The notes under the pieces were generated by a model. The model made no database searches, was not told the origin of the DNA, and saw nothing but the letters and a program-made list of their open reading frames with translations. A DNA stretch of 64,000 bases from Furcasterigmium furcatum (Eukaryota > Ascomycota > Sordariomycetes > Glomerellales > Plectosphaerellaceae): contig BCIA01000004.1 of assembly GCA_001599815.1 (NCBI GenBank), positions 4,924,082 through 4,988,081 on the forward strand. The letters are read 5' to 3'. Position numbers and translations under genes: made by a program. Positions 21,801 to 32,641 of this stretch are shown one piece after another. Position 1 is the stretch's first letter; the number at the start of each line of letters is the position of its first letter.

Positions 21801-24613
21801 GCACAGTAAGTGAAACCGGCCTCTCTCCCCCGCTCACAGCTCGTCATGCTAACTTTGCTACTCCCACAGAGGGCGCTCGATCTCGCCATGAACAGTTCAG
21901 CATCAACGGCCAAACGCAGCTCCGCGGCCTTTCCAGCATGGACTTCTCGCAGTTCGGAGGCAGAGGCGACGCCGGCGGAGCTGGTCCCATCTGGGGCTGC
22001 ACATCCATCGTGATCTGTACTGATCGAGGAAGTAAGTTGTGGCAGGCCAAGCAGATATGGCGCCTCGAAGCTAACCACCCCGTCTTCCAGTTTACACTTC
22101 GCATTTCTAGGAGGAACCGAACTTCATTCTTCGAGAGGACACGGAAAAGTGGCCCAACACCGATTCCGACACCGAGTTCCGCCGCCAGATCCTGGACTTC
22201 CTGTCCGACGGAGAACTCGTCAGACCGGGCTCCACGCAGAAGAGGTACTGGGGCATCAACGATATCCGAAGGCATCTTATGGAAAACCGCCAGTTCGTCT
22301 ACGTCCGGATCATCACCCCCTCCCGCGTTGAGCTCGGGGAGCCGTGGTACCCCCAAAGGGTTTGGGCCCTGGGAGAGCACTTGGCCGCGCTGCTTGGTAT
22401 TCCCATTGACGACATCACGACCTTCACCTTTGAGAAGGGTCAGCATCCAGAGGGCCGGCAGATGCCGCACGGCATGGTCACTTGGCAATATGCCCCAGCC
22501 CAGCCCGTCGAGTGGAGCGAGGGCGTCTGGGTCAACGCTCGCGTTATTCGAGTCCGCTGGCAGGACGAGATTCTCTTCCAGCATGTCTGGTGCCCGCCTG
22601 GCACAGTTCCCCAACAGCTACGGGCCATCAGAGGAAGACAAGAGCCTGTGCCTTCGCCTACGAGCAGGGGTCTCGATGAGCTGGAGCCGGTTCCCACCAA
22701 CGTGATCCAGATCGAAGAGCCTCTGAGCTGCCCGATTGACATCGAGCTGCCATGCATTCCGGAGTTCTGCGAATGTGCGGGCCTCATGCTGAACACCGAG
22801 GAGGAGGATGACGCCCTCGCTTCGCCCACGGTACGTGCGCTGAAGCCTCGCCAGACCGGGAGCGACGACTCCGATGACGACTCCGATGAGATCTCCGACG
22901 ATGAAGACGACGAAGAGGAAGAGGAGGACGACTTTGTCCCCATCATTCAAGATTCACTCACGGACCCTCTCACCTTCCCGGACGAAGCTGGAGGCATGCG
23001 CGGATGGTGGGAGCAGATGACCTCCCTGGTAGGGATGTCGGACTCCAGACTGAGGGCCACCAACTGGCGCAGGCAGGACGGCACCAGGACAGGCAGAGGC
23101 TTCACCAGCTCAGCCTTCAACGTTTTCGACAACTTCCCTGTCGCCGGCGGCACTGGACCAATGTGGGGTTGCACCGCCATCCTTATTATGACAAACAATG
23201 GCCTATACCTCTCTCATCATTGGGAGGAGCCAAACTTCGCCATGGAGGTAACGAGAGACAACTGGTTCGGCTGGACTGTGGACCAAGCCTTCCGACATTA
23301 TGTGATGAATTGGATCGCTGTTGGCGAAACAACTCAGGGAGCCAATGCAGTCCGGTACCTTGGAATCAACGACCTTCGTCGAGAGCTCGTTGAAGCCCGG
23401 ACATTCATCCGGGCGTTCATCGTCACTCCTCACTCCTCGAGGGCCGGCTCTTGGAGATTGGATTCGAGAATCCCGTATTATCCCCAGAAGATCCACCAGT
23501 TGCGACTCCATCTGGCCGAACTTTTGGACGTCAACCGAGACAACATCCGCATCTTCTCATATCCCAAGGGCAGGAGGCAGTGGGGAGACAACCCTCGGCC
23601 GTGGCATGGCATGCTGACTTGGCAGTACGCTCCGTTCCAGCCGGCCAACCTTGGTAATGGCGTGGTCGTCCCCGCGAGGGCCGTTCGCCTCCGATGGGGA
23701 CAGACCGTGTTCTTCCAGCACGCATGGTGCATTCCGGGCCTTGAACAGCCGACTACCACTCAGCGCGGACTTGCTGCCAGGCAGGAGACCACGAGCACCG
23801 GGTCGTCCACGCTCAGCCTTCCGGCCTGGGTCGATGGCACCACCGTGCCATCGAATGCCATCGACGTTACCGATCTAGTCTGTGAACTTCCACCGCGCAC
23901 CACGACCCAGAGCTCGTCCACGACCGCCAGCCCCTCCGTCACCTCGACCACGGTGCCGACCACGCGCGCGACGGCCACCGGGACCACCGTCAGGCCAACA
24001 ATCGGATCAACCGCGACGTCCACCACCGCCACTGCTGTCCCTCGTCCGACGGCGATCAGTGGCACCCGGAAATACAACTTTGTATCGTACCTCATCCTGA
24101 ACAAGACAGATTACTACATCCACTCGGAATTCAGGATTCTCAGCGGCCCAAGGTCGATGGACGGTCCCGCCGGGGACCACCCAGAGTTCAACGAGGTCGG
24201 CTACGTCAGGCTCCGTCCTTTCTTCTACGGAAATCAAAAGAACGACGAACTCCTTCCGTTCGAGATGGTGAACAACAAAACCGAGGGCGTGGTATACCCC
24301 GGCAAGATGACCGCCTGGCTCGAGGCCCAGGTGGTCATCGACGACAGGGAGCCGGAGGGACAGGCGGTCGCCTGGGGGCTCGAGTACGAGTGGCTCCAGA
24401 AGCGCTGGCACACCGAGGTTGATGGTTGCACGACCACCAACTCTACGCGCGAGGACAACGTCGAGGTGAGTACTGGCGCCATTGTCTCGCTTTTCATGAC
24501 TGACAAGGCTGTTCTAGGGCATCTTCCGACTGTGCAAGTACGACGTTCCCCTGACGGGCGAGAACGGCATTTGCACGCTCCATCCTGACCACGAGGACTG
24601 CAGTCTCGATTGA
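18881..24613 (+). CDS. Giant secreted modular protein with duplicated domain; two in-frame TAG codons
   Basis: Predicted exons 18881-18986, 19045-20678, 20737-21805, 21870-22031, 22091-24465 and 24518-24613 join in one frame (about 1814 codons). A signal peptide (LLPLLATLLAAINLVAADS) and a KR site near residue 38 indicate secretion. Order: beta-type domain to about residue 120; Ser/Thr-rich mucin-like stretch; Asp-rich run (about 20790-21105); Pro-rich run; Cys/Thr-rich block; module 1 (about 21770-22610); acidic linker; module 2 (about 23000-23740); Thr/Ser linker; and a C-terminal beta-rich domain. Modules 1 and 2 are homologous (shared WGCT, EEPNF, TWQYAP and WCxPG motifs). Two TAG codons break the frame: 19971-19973 in the mucin-like part, and 22108-22110 where module 2 has TGG for Trp. 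It may be a recent pseudogene, or two shorter genes. The function is unknown; a cell-wall or surface role is inferred. Confidence 0.65.
20790..21105 (+). repeat. Asp-codon (GAC/GAT) low-complexity tract
   Basis: About 315 bp of GAY/AAY triplets encoding almost only Asp, Asn and Glu, directly followed by a tract (about 21120-21285) encoding Pro/Leu/Phe. Slippage-prone and probably length-variable. Confidence 0.9.
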
Positions 24614-25658
24614 GGGCTGTGAGATGGGGTCTACGGAGGTCCAAACTGAGAGGGCACAACAGTCTGGTGGTAGTTACGTAGGGCTCGGCAGATGAGCCAG
24701 ATGGAACGACTTCAGGATTGTAGATGCCGATAACGATAATACAGGAACGTCACGTGTGAAATAAACCGTGGATTGATGAAGGGGCGTAGATTCTTTATGT
24801 CAGGGGCTCATCTCGTGGAACCTGGAACGGAGCAGTGGTGATGAACTCGCACACGATGCTTGCCTAGCACTTACGACACCCAGTGGGAGGCTCGTCGAGA
24901 TCCCGTCGGCCCTCCTACAGGATGCATTATTCCGGGGGTTTGGCGACCACTCCACCACATTTGTGCTGTCAGCTGGCACCAAAAAAAACTGCGATGCAAA
25001 AAACATACAACACCGGGTATTCGCTGGTCGTCACCGACCCAACTACTAATCCAGCCCTCGCCAGTTTATCTAGGGCAGAGCGGACGGGATGCCGAGTTCT
25101 CTGACGGGTATGGTCGTATGTGCTGGGAGAAGGCGTTTGGGCACCTTAAGACATCAAGCTGTTGAGGCGGCCGCGCAGTTCCTGGACGGCCTCGCGCTTG
25201 TGTCGCTATCATGTGGGTGTGGTGCTCAGATGAACGGAGTGCGCCATTGGGAGACAACTAGATGGACGAGGCAGACATTGCCGCAAAGAAAAAGCCCGGT
25301 GTGTCAGGTCGCGATTTTCTATCAAGAAGAATCTGGTAATGTCAAGCTGGTGAGGTGTCTGAAGGGCTAAGGGTCGGATACCACAATCCATCAAAAGAGA
25401 GCAGTTGAACCTTGGGAATGCGCAAGGGCCTCGTAAAAAGCAGTTCAGACCATTGGTATCGCAGAAATTACTGACTTGTTGTGCATTGTATGTAATCTTG
25501 TCGTTGAGGAACTATTTTAGGAGCACCAAATGATTCCAATCACATCACAAGCCACCTTGCCAGGTTCCCCGCAGCCGTCGATCCGCGGCGCCACTTGCGC
25601 GGGCCGCTCCGGGTGGGCCGCTGTTACCCCTGAAGTCGGCCGGGGAACGATCCGGGCC
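24614..25658. other. Intergenic
   Basis: No gene supported over 1 kb; 3' flanks of two convergent genes. Nothing else recognised. Confidence 0.55.
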
Positions 25659-25974
25659 TTAGTAGAAGCAGCGGCAGGTCTGCCAGAGGAAGCCGCCGCA
25701 CTCTCCGCGGGTATATCTGCCGCTGGGGCCGCTGCAGTTCTGGCACTGCACATCCACAAATATTAGTATCCATCATCACCGCCTGCGCAACAGCGACGCT
25801 GGCGGATCCTTAGTCACTCACCCGGTTGTTGCACAGGCTGCTGTCCTGGATACCGCGGCACAAGCCACTTCCGCAGTTCATGGCCTCAACCTCGACGCTG
25901 GCGTCTGCGTTGCTCTCAGCCGGCATGGCGGCGATGGCGGGGACGAGGAGGGCGAGGACGAGGTGGAACTTCAT
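25659..25974 (-). CDS. Small secreted cysteine-rich peptide, defensin-like
   Basis: Two exons, 25974-25822 and 25745-25659, with a GT-AG intron (25746-25821) give a 79-residue product. A clean signal peptide (residues 1 to about 17) is followed by an acidic pro-like stretch and a mature part of roughly 45-50 residues with eight cysteines. The end of the chain has a GECGG segment and a closing Cys-Arg-Cys, the gamma-core and CxC spacing of cysteine-stabilised alpha/beta (defensin) peptides. Eight cysteines would allow four disulfides. It stands alone, with a TATAAAG on the minus strand (26078-26084) about 105 bp upstream. An antimicrobial or effector role is inferred from the fold pattern only; other small secreted Cys-rich families are possible. 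Confidence 0.8.
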
Positions 25975-27874
25975 GTTGAGTGATTTAGAAGGGGGATTGT
26001 TGTGCTTGTTGTCTCGGATGTTGTGATTCTGGGTGGCTCAGAAACAATCGACTCCAAGGGAGGGCAGCGGCGGCCTTCTTTATACTTTTCGGAGTGGCAC
26101 AGTTGCTAGGAGCTGATGTCGTGCAGATGCCATGTCGAAGCTGTTCTCGCAGCTCATTGCAGTGGCAAGAAGCCACCTGCTGCATCAACGGAACAGATTC
26201 ATCCGCCTCGCCGTAAGAAAATTCATCTCTGAGCACAAACGTTGCCCTCGAAGTTTCGGAGGATGCCAAGAGGTAGGCATGATAGGCATTCAGCTTTCCC
26301 CAGAGAGGAAGCTGTCCTCAGATCATTAAGACAGAAGCGGGGTCCTCGAGCACTCAATGGGGGCTGCAGTGTCTCGCCGCGCATTCCATCCCCAGCTGCT
26401 GTTTCGAAGCGAGCCGTTATGTGCCTTCCTAGCTTGGTAGTGATCAGGTCAGGCAAGGCGACTTTCGCCGGTGAGAGGCGGAGTACCAAGAATGCAACTC
26501 ACACGATGTGCCCACGGAGGATTCAGTTGAGACCCATGTGGCGTTTCGTGGCGTTTCTGGGCAGACTGGGCATACAATTTACAATAGGTACCTACCTATT
26601 GTATAACACTGGGGACCCCGAGCCGGGTATCCATAGGGTTTCTTATGCGGATTCAGCTAGATGGGTGTTCAAACCTACAAGAATAAGCACCGGCATTGGT
26701 GTTCCGGACCTCTCATCTCTGGAATGTTGTTGTCTTGGGTCGTTCTTCGGCTCCCATTAATGACCGTTGACTCGGTGGTGCTCAGTTGCTCCGGGAATGC
26801 AAATGTATGGGCCGATGGAAGGATCTTACGATTGATCGACATAAGCCTCGTAGGCACATGACTCCTTTCCCCAGCTGAAGTTTACACCAGAAAATCTCAG
26901 AGCACATGGATAGAACCATTTGTGTCTGGTCTGATTGCCGTCCCCGCAGTTTCGTGGCCAATGGGCTTCTGGGCGACCTGGAGCAAAGGGTTCTTTCTCC
27001 TGCATGTCTTGGAATGCACCCGATGATCTAGAAGCTTACGTGGCACAGGGGTTGAAGAATAGCACGCCGTGGTGGCAGTCTCCTGAGGGGGCTTCGACAG
27101 TGTCTCCTGTCTGTGCACCTATTTGCCTTGCCTCAGCTAGTACTAGTAGGTTCTCGATTGCTTCCCTCGTCAATTAAGACATATCTGAGTAGGTTCGCTA
27201 ACTGCGCCTTCAAGGCCATTGAGCGTCCTGAGGTGGTATTCGATTTGCTGCATTGCATCCACGAATGGGGTAACATGCAGATGTTGTCTTTCCGGGCGGC
27301 CCAGCCCTCTTGTATCAGTGGCACTTCTAGAGCCAACCATGACACATATGGTTGCATGCGCGGAAGCGTCCCGCGGAAGCAGCGCAGGCTTAGTTGTTGT
27401 GACAAAACCGTATTCATCTGGACCAATCCGAGATCTGTTGAGTACACCCAAACGAAGGACTGCAGGCTGCCAAGGTGCCAACATCTGCCCGCAGTGCTAG
27501 CGGTGCGGGCCGTCGCGAAGGTTCTTGGCGTCCTCGATCATCCCACGTCCATGTTCAGGGGCTAGCCGCTTCGCCCTCACCCCTCAGGGAGAACCCTTCA
27601 GTACCTAGGGACAGACCGTTCGTTACTCGAGAGTGGGCAATGTTATGGGGGCATCGTGAAGACGTCTACCTAATGAAGATAGAAATATCTAGTATAATCT
27701 TTGTATAAAAAGATGCTCTTCATGTCCTCAACTTCCAAGATCAGGCCACTATCGCCCGTCATGAACTACAAATAAATCAATTGCCTTCCGCTCGATACAT
27801 GCAACCGCTGTGGGTTTTCTTCTTGGCGCCTTTTGGCCCTCTGAATAGCCGAACTGATTTCCACGGCCGATCTG
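25975..27874. other. Long intergenic region
   Basis: 1.9 kb without a supported gene. Holds the defensin-like gene's promoter (TATAAAG on the minus strand at 26078-26084) and an inverted repeat with 10-bp arms at 26581-26602. Open frames on both strands at 27113-27565 overlap and match no family I recognise; a gene relic is possible. Confidence 0.5.
26078..26084 (-). promoter_or_regulatory. TATA box of the defensin-like gene
   Basis: TATAAAG on the minus strand, about 105 bp before the start codon at 25974. Confidence 0.55.
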
Positions 27875-30800
27875 TCAAGGGGGCGGAAGTGATGCCGCGG
27901 CCTCCTCATATCTCTCCCTGGCACCATCCCACCAGCCCGAGCCTTTCGTCGCGTCCGCCCCGTGCCGCAACAGGATCCGCACGAACTCGAGATCCATCCC
28001 CACCTGGCACGCCTTTTGCAGCGCCGTTTCGTCGCTGTGCTGACCGCCGCCGTCGATGTCAGCTCCCGTCTCGATGAGGGCCGCCACATTGTCCTCGAAG
28101 CCGTCGCTCGCAGCTCTTTTCCTGTCTTGGTACTTCAGTAGGCAATGCGTGATGATGCCCACCGTGTGCGCCTTGGCCGCCGGGTCCGCGCCGAAATCGC
28201 GGACGAGGCGGCGGAAGGTCTCGCCGCGGGGGTCGGTTGCATGGTCCCATAGGCCGGCGGAAATGTGGTCGATGTCCACGGCCGTTGCGCCTCGCGCGCG
28301 GAGGAACTCGGCAGCGGCCCAGTTCTCCGCCCCGATGGCGAAGCTGAGGGCCGTCGGCCGGGCGGACTGGACTCCCTTGTCGGACCAGCTGCAGGTCCGC
28401 GACAGGATGTCCGCGTCAGATAGCGTCAGGATCTGCTCAATGAGCTCCAGGGTGCCTTCGCGGGTCGCCGGGTCCGAGAGGCTCCTGCAGCAGGCCATGT
28501 GGAGGGGATGCCGCTCGAGATTGTCGTAGGCATTGACCTCGGCGCCGCTGGCGATGAGAAATTGGACGACCTCAGCGGGCGCCTGGCGGCACGCTTCGAG
28601 CAGAGGCGAGCGCTGGAACTGGGTGAGGCGGTTGATGTCGGCGCCGCGCTGCACGAGGATCCGCACCACGTCGAACGAGACGACGTCTGCATCGCACGCC
28701 ATATACAGGCACGTCTCACCCCACCTTCCATTCGCATTAACGTCGGCGCCGTTGTCGAGCAGGAATGAGATCAACTTGGGTTTGGAAAGCTTGCAGGCAT
28801 AGTGCAGAGCAGTTTGGTTGTCATCCTCCTCAGTGCCATTGACGTCGCAGCCATGGTCGAGAAGGGACCGAAGGACCTCAATAACGGCATCCTCGCCCAT
28901 CTCCGCGTCGTCTCTGTCTTCGTCGGTTGTCGGTGTTGCATCCTTCAATGTTGCGTTGTGAAATAAGGGGTTTGGCGATGCCGACGCCCTTGACGGTTCC
29001 AACATGTACAAGGTGTCTTGCCGCACATGTGGAATCAGGGAGTGCTGATCCACGGCTGGACGCCTTCGGGGGCGTTTTCGTTGGCGCGCCACGTCATGCC
29101 ATCCGAAAACAAAGGCAGCCGGCGCATTCCCGTTCTTCATCAGACTGGACGTCACGTTGGAGTTGCGGGCGAGGTGCTCGAGGAACAGCTTGACACAGGG
29201 AACGGCCCCCACGACGAGGGCCAAATCCAGTGGTGTGTGCCCGGTTTTGTCCTGTAGTGACGCGTCGGCCCCCTTGGTGATGAGATATTCGCAGATTCTC
29301 TTCTTCCCACAGCAGGCAGCTATGTGAAGAGCGCTGCGGTCTTTCAGCTCGCCTTCCACCGCACCAAGGGGGGAGCCGAGCTCGACGAGCATCTTGACGA
29401 TGTCCAGCTGGTCAGACCGGATCGCCGCCTCGAAGAGCCTGATGGTGAAGCTCTCGGTCATCATTACCGACGGTATTGAGACCATATTATGCCGCTTGTA
29501 GTGGTCAAAGCTGTAGAAGTGCTCGACCTTGCTCATGGCGCGATATATTCCCTTCGCAGCCTTCCCTGTGCTTTCATGAGGCGCGGACCCGTGCTCCAAG
29601 AGGGACTCGACCGTCTGGCGATCCCCAGCTGCGGCCGCCAGGAAAATGGGCGAGAACTCCCGAGGCTGATACATTCCCTTGTCGCGCCAGTGGTAATCTC
29701 GAGGCAGCGTAGAGTATTGTAGAAGAAGCGTGACGAGCGACCGGTCACCACGAAATGCGGCCCAGTCTATTGGCGTCCAATTACTGCCGTCTCTCAAGCT
29801 GGCAGAGGCTCCCGCGGCCAGTAGTCGTTCGGCCGCGGACTTTTGGCCTTTCACGATGGCCCAGAAGAGGGGGGTCCAGCCCGCCTCGTCGGCTTTGTCG
29901 AGGCCTACCACATCGTACTTCTTCTCAGTCTCGTCATCTTCTGTGTCGGAACTCTCAGCGTAGGCATCTTCGGTGTCGTCATCCCCCATGTCGTCGTTCT
30001 TTTTAGCGTCATCCTGCTTGTCCTTTTCCCCGGCATCTTCGCACGAGGGGCTGATCGTAGCTGTGTGGTCGAGTAGGAGATCAATTACTTCCACGCGCCC
30101 ATAGGACGAGGCACTGATCAAGGGCGTCCAACCCTGGTCGTCGGCCTGCGCCAGGCTGCTCGCGTCCTTATCCTCGATGAGTAGCCTCTTCGCGGTCAAG
30201 AGCAGGCCACGGCCGCAGGCGACCTCGAGAGCCGTTGAGCCAGTAGGCAGTGAGTCGAACATCATCCGCTGCAGCTCCCCATCGTCTCTCTTCCGGTGGT
30301 AGAAAGCCTGGGCCAGGCACTGGCGAAGCACATCGTCAGTGATGAAGGATATGATCGAGTCGACGATGTCGCTCTCGATCTGCCGGGCGTGGTCGGCCCA
30401 GTGCTTAGCGGCATAGTCGAGCAGAGCAAGGCGTTCCCTCCGTTCCTCGAGAGCGTCGAGATCTCGGCAAGGGCCCTCCGTGCGCGTGGTGGAGAAGGAC
30501 AGGTAGCGTAAACAAGTATTCGAGATGAGCAAGTGTGCCGCGGCGGAGCTCAGTTCGGGACTGCTGCGGAAAAAGTCGTACGCCGTCTGGTGAAAGAGGC
30601 TGTATATGCCCTCCGAGTCGCAGACGACGACGCCCATGCAGCAAGCCTGGAGCAGCTCGCCAGGAGTGATTCCATCAGGGTCAAAGTCATCGTCCTCCAT
30701 CTCCGTCGCTAGTGCGTGCTGGATCTCCGGCTCACGGAGGGGACGGCCCGCATAGCAGAGCCATAGAAGCATCTTGCGGGCCAGGTCACCACTTGCCGCG

Positions 30801-32332
30801 TTGTTGGACATGATCCGAGCCAGAGTTTCACGATACATCTTGGTCAGATCGCAGCGGCTTTCGCCGAGGAACTTCTTGATCTGGCGGACATTGTTGATGC
30901 TGGACGGGGCGACCATGTCCATCATCAGACGGGCCAGCAGAAATCTGGACCGGTCAAGTCAGTGAATGAGCAGGCACCTTTCCAATCTGGCGAGCCTTGG
31001 CACAACTCACATCCCATCTGCATCGTTGACGACCTTGTCAATAATGGACTCCTTCAAGCTCTTGGCCTGGGGGACACGCTTCTCGATTCCGTGCAGTCGC
31101 CCCATGACGTAGAGTCTCAGATCTGCGTCGGGCGCGCGAATTTTCAACTCGGAGCAACAGGCACTGAGCTCTGCCCGGATGTCGGCAAGGTCACGGCTCG
31201 CCGTGAGGATCCGTGTGCCCCTGGACTCGGCCTTGGTGATGAGCTGGAGGACTTCCTGCCTGGCTTCCAACCCGTCGAGGTCCTCGGCGCACTCGTCGAG
31301 GCCGTCGAGCACGACCAGGAAGTGTCCGTCGGACGGGAGGCAGGTATCCAAGAAGATGCGCGAGAGGTCCTCGAGACGCAGGCTACGCCCGCTTTTCCTG
31401 GCGTCCTGAAGTTCCGTGCACATTTGGAGGTTGTCCAGCACCTTGTCGCTCTGGAGAGCGGCTTGTCGCATGAGATGGCGGATGATGACATCGGGAGACT
31501 GCGTCCGAGTATCTCGGTGATCGCAAAAGTGAGAGAGTACAGCTGGCGCTGGCGGCGAGCCTGGCATCTGCGGCAGTCGGTCCTGGAGATGAGTTATCGC
31601 CCGCGACATCAGGACACTTTTACCACTGCCTGGGGCTCCCACGCACCACAGGACGCCCCTTTTGCTTCCCCTTGGCTCGATCCAGTCCAGGAATGCGTCA
31701 GACTCAAGGAACCAGTTTCCAGTCCACTGGTGTGAGTTGGCTCTGTCGCTCCCAAGCCGCCAGGTCTCCATGTCTTCCGGAAGAATCCAGTCAACAAGAG
31801 CCTGCGACGCCCGGTCACGTCTCCCGCCGGCCATCTCGTCCTTGATGTCCCGCACGTCGCTCCTCGTCTCAAACGCTACCTGATGCAGCCTGACGGACAC
31901 GTCAAGAGAATCGGCAATCATGACGGCGGCAAAAGTGTCCCGGAACCTCTGCAGCTGCTCGATGAGATCCTTCGACTCGTTGCTCTTGAAAGGCCACGCG
32001 AGCGCGTGCCGCCTCTTGATCTTGCCATCGTCGTGGAAGAGCGCCGCAAGTCGCACCCGCACCTTTTCAATGCTCTGCTCGCATCTCTCGACGTCGCCAG
32101 GCGGAATCAGCCGCGACTTTCGCGTGATGATCGCCGCGAGTTCACCATCCGCCGAGGTCTCCTCAATCCTCACCAGCACGTCACGGAGGAGCGAGAGCGA
32201 TCGGAGACACTCCAGGACCGTCTCTCCGGCCCGGCTGACTTCTGCGACGTATCTGCACGCGAGCTGGGTGGCTTGTATCGCCAGGCTTACGAGGCCAGCG
32301 GCCCCCGAGGCAATCGACAGCGGGTCGGCCAT
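27875..32332 (-). CDS. STAND/NLR-like protein: Helo-like N-terminus, NACHT, ankyrin repeats
   Basis: Fungal NOD-like receptor of about 1463 residues. Exons 32332-31011 and 30944-27875; intron 30945-31010 is GT-AG and keeps frame. The ATG at 32332 gives MADPLSIASGAAGLVSLAIQ, the signature start of the Helo-like N-terminal domain found on fungal STAND proteins. The NACHT NTPase follows: Walker A GAPGSGKS at residues 232-239, Walker B FLVVLDGLDE at 338-347. After the NTPase come a winged-helix-like segment (ARKMLLWLCYAGRPL) and many ankyrin repeats from about residue 690 to the end (for example GWTPLISASSYGRVEVIDLLL and TALHYACKLSKPKLISFLLD), broken by a highly acidic insert near residue 750. 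Family knowledge: such proteins sense non-self and can trigger cell death through the N-terminal domain. Divergent from the F-box gene to its right. Confidence 0.93.
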
Positions 32333-32641
32333 GTTGTGTTGAAGGGAAGATGAAGAGCAACGTCCCCGCCTCAGTGGGCCGGCCGGTCGATTTTGGTGTT
32401 TCGGTGCGAGAGGCAGCCCAGACAGGGAACTCCAGGCTGCGACAAGCGCTAACCTGCCAGGGCCCGGGCGGTCTTTGGCGTCGGCCCGGGCCATTGGTCG
32501 AAGCTTAAGACGCACGTGGTGACCCGCTTCAGCCGCTTCAGACATCGGACTTAGCAGGGGTACCTTGAAGGGGAGGGGAAGCTCTGCAGCCTGATGCACA
32601 CCTCACACCATGCATCCATCCCCTCGATCTCGATCTCGAAG
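32333..32641. other. Divergent promoter between NLR-like and F-box genes
   Basis: Only 309 bp separate the two start codons, so promoter elements are probably shared. No TATA box seen. Confidence 0.6.

Noticed and set aside
26242..27565. Several mid-size frames in the gap between the defensin-like and NLR-like genes
   Set aside because: Overlap on both strands, no domain and no splice pattern; left as intergenic.
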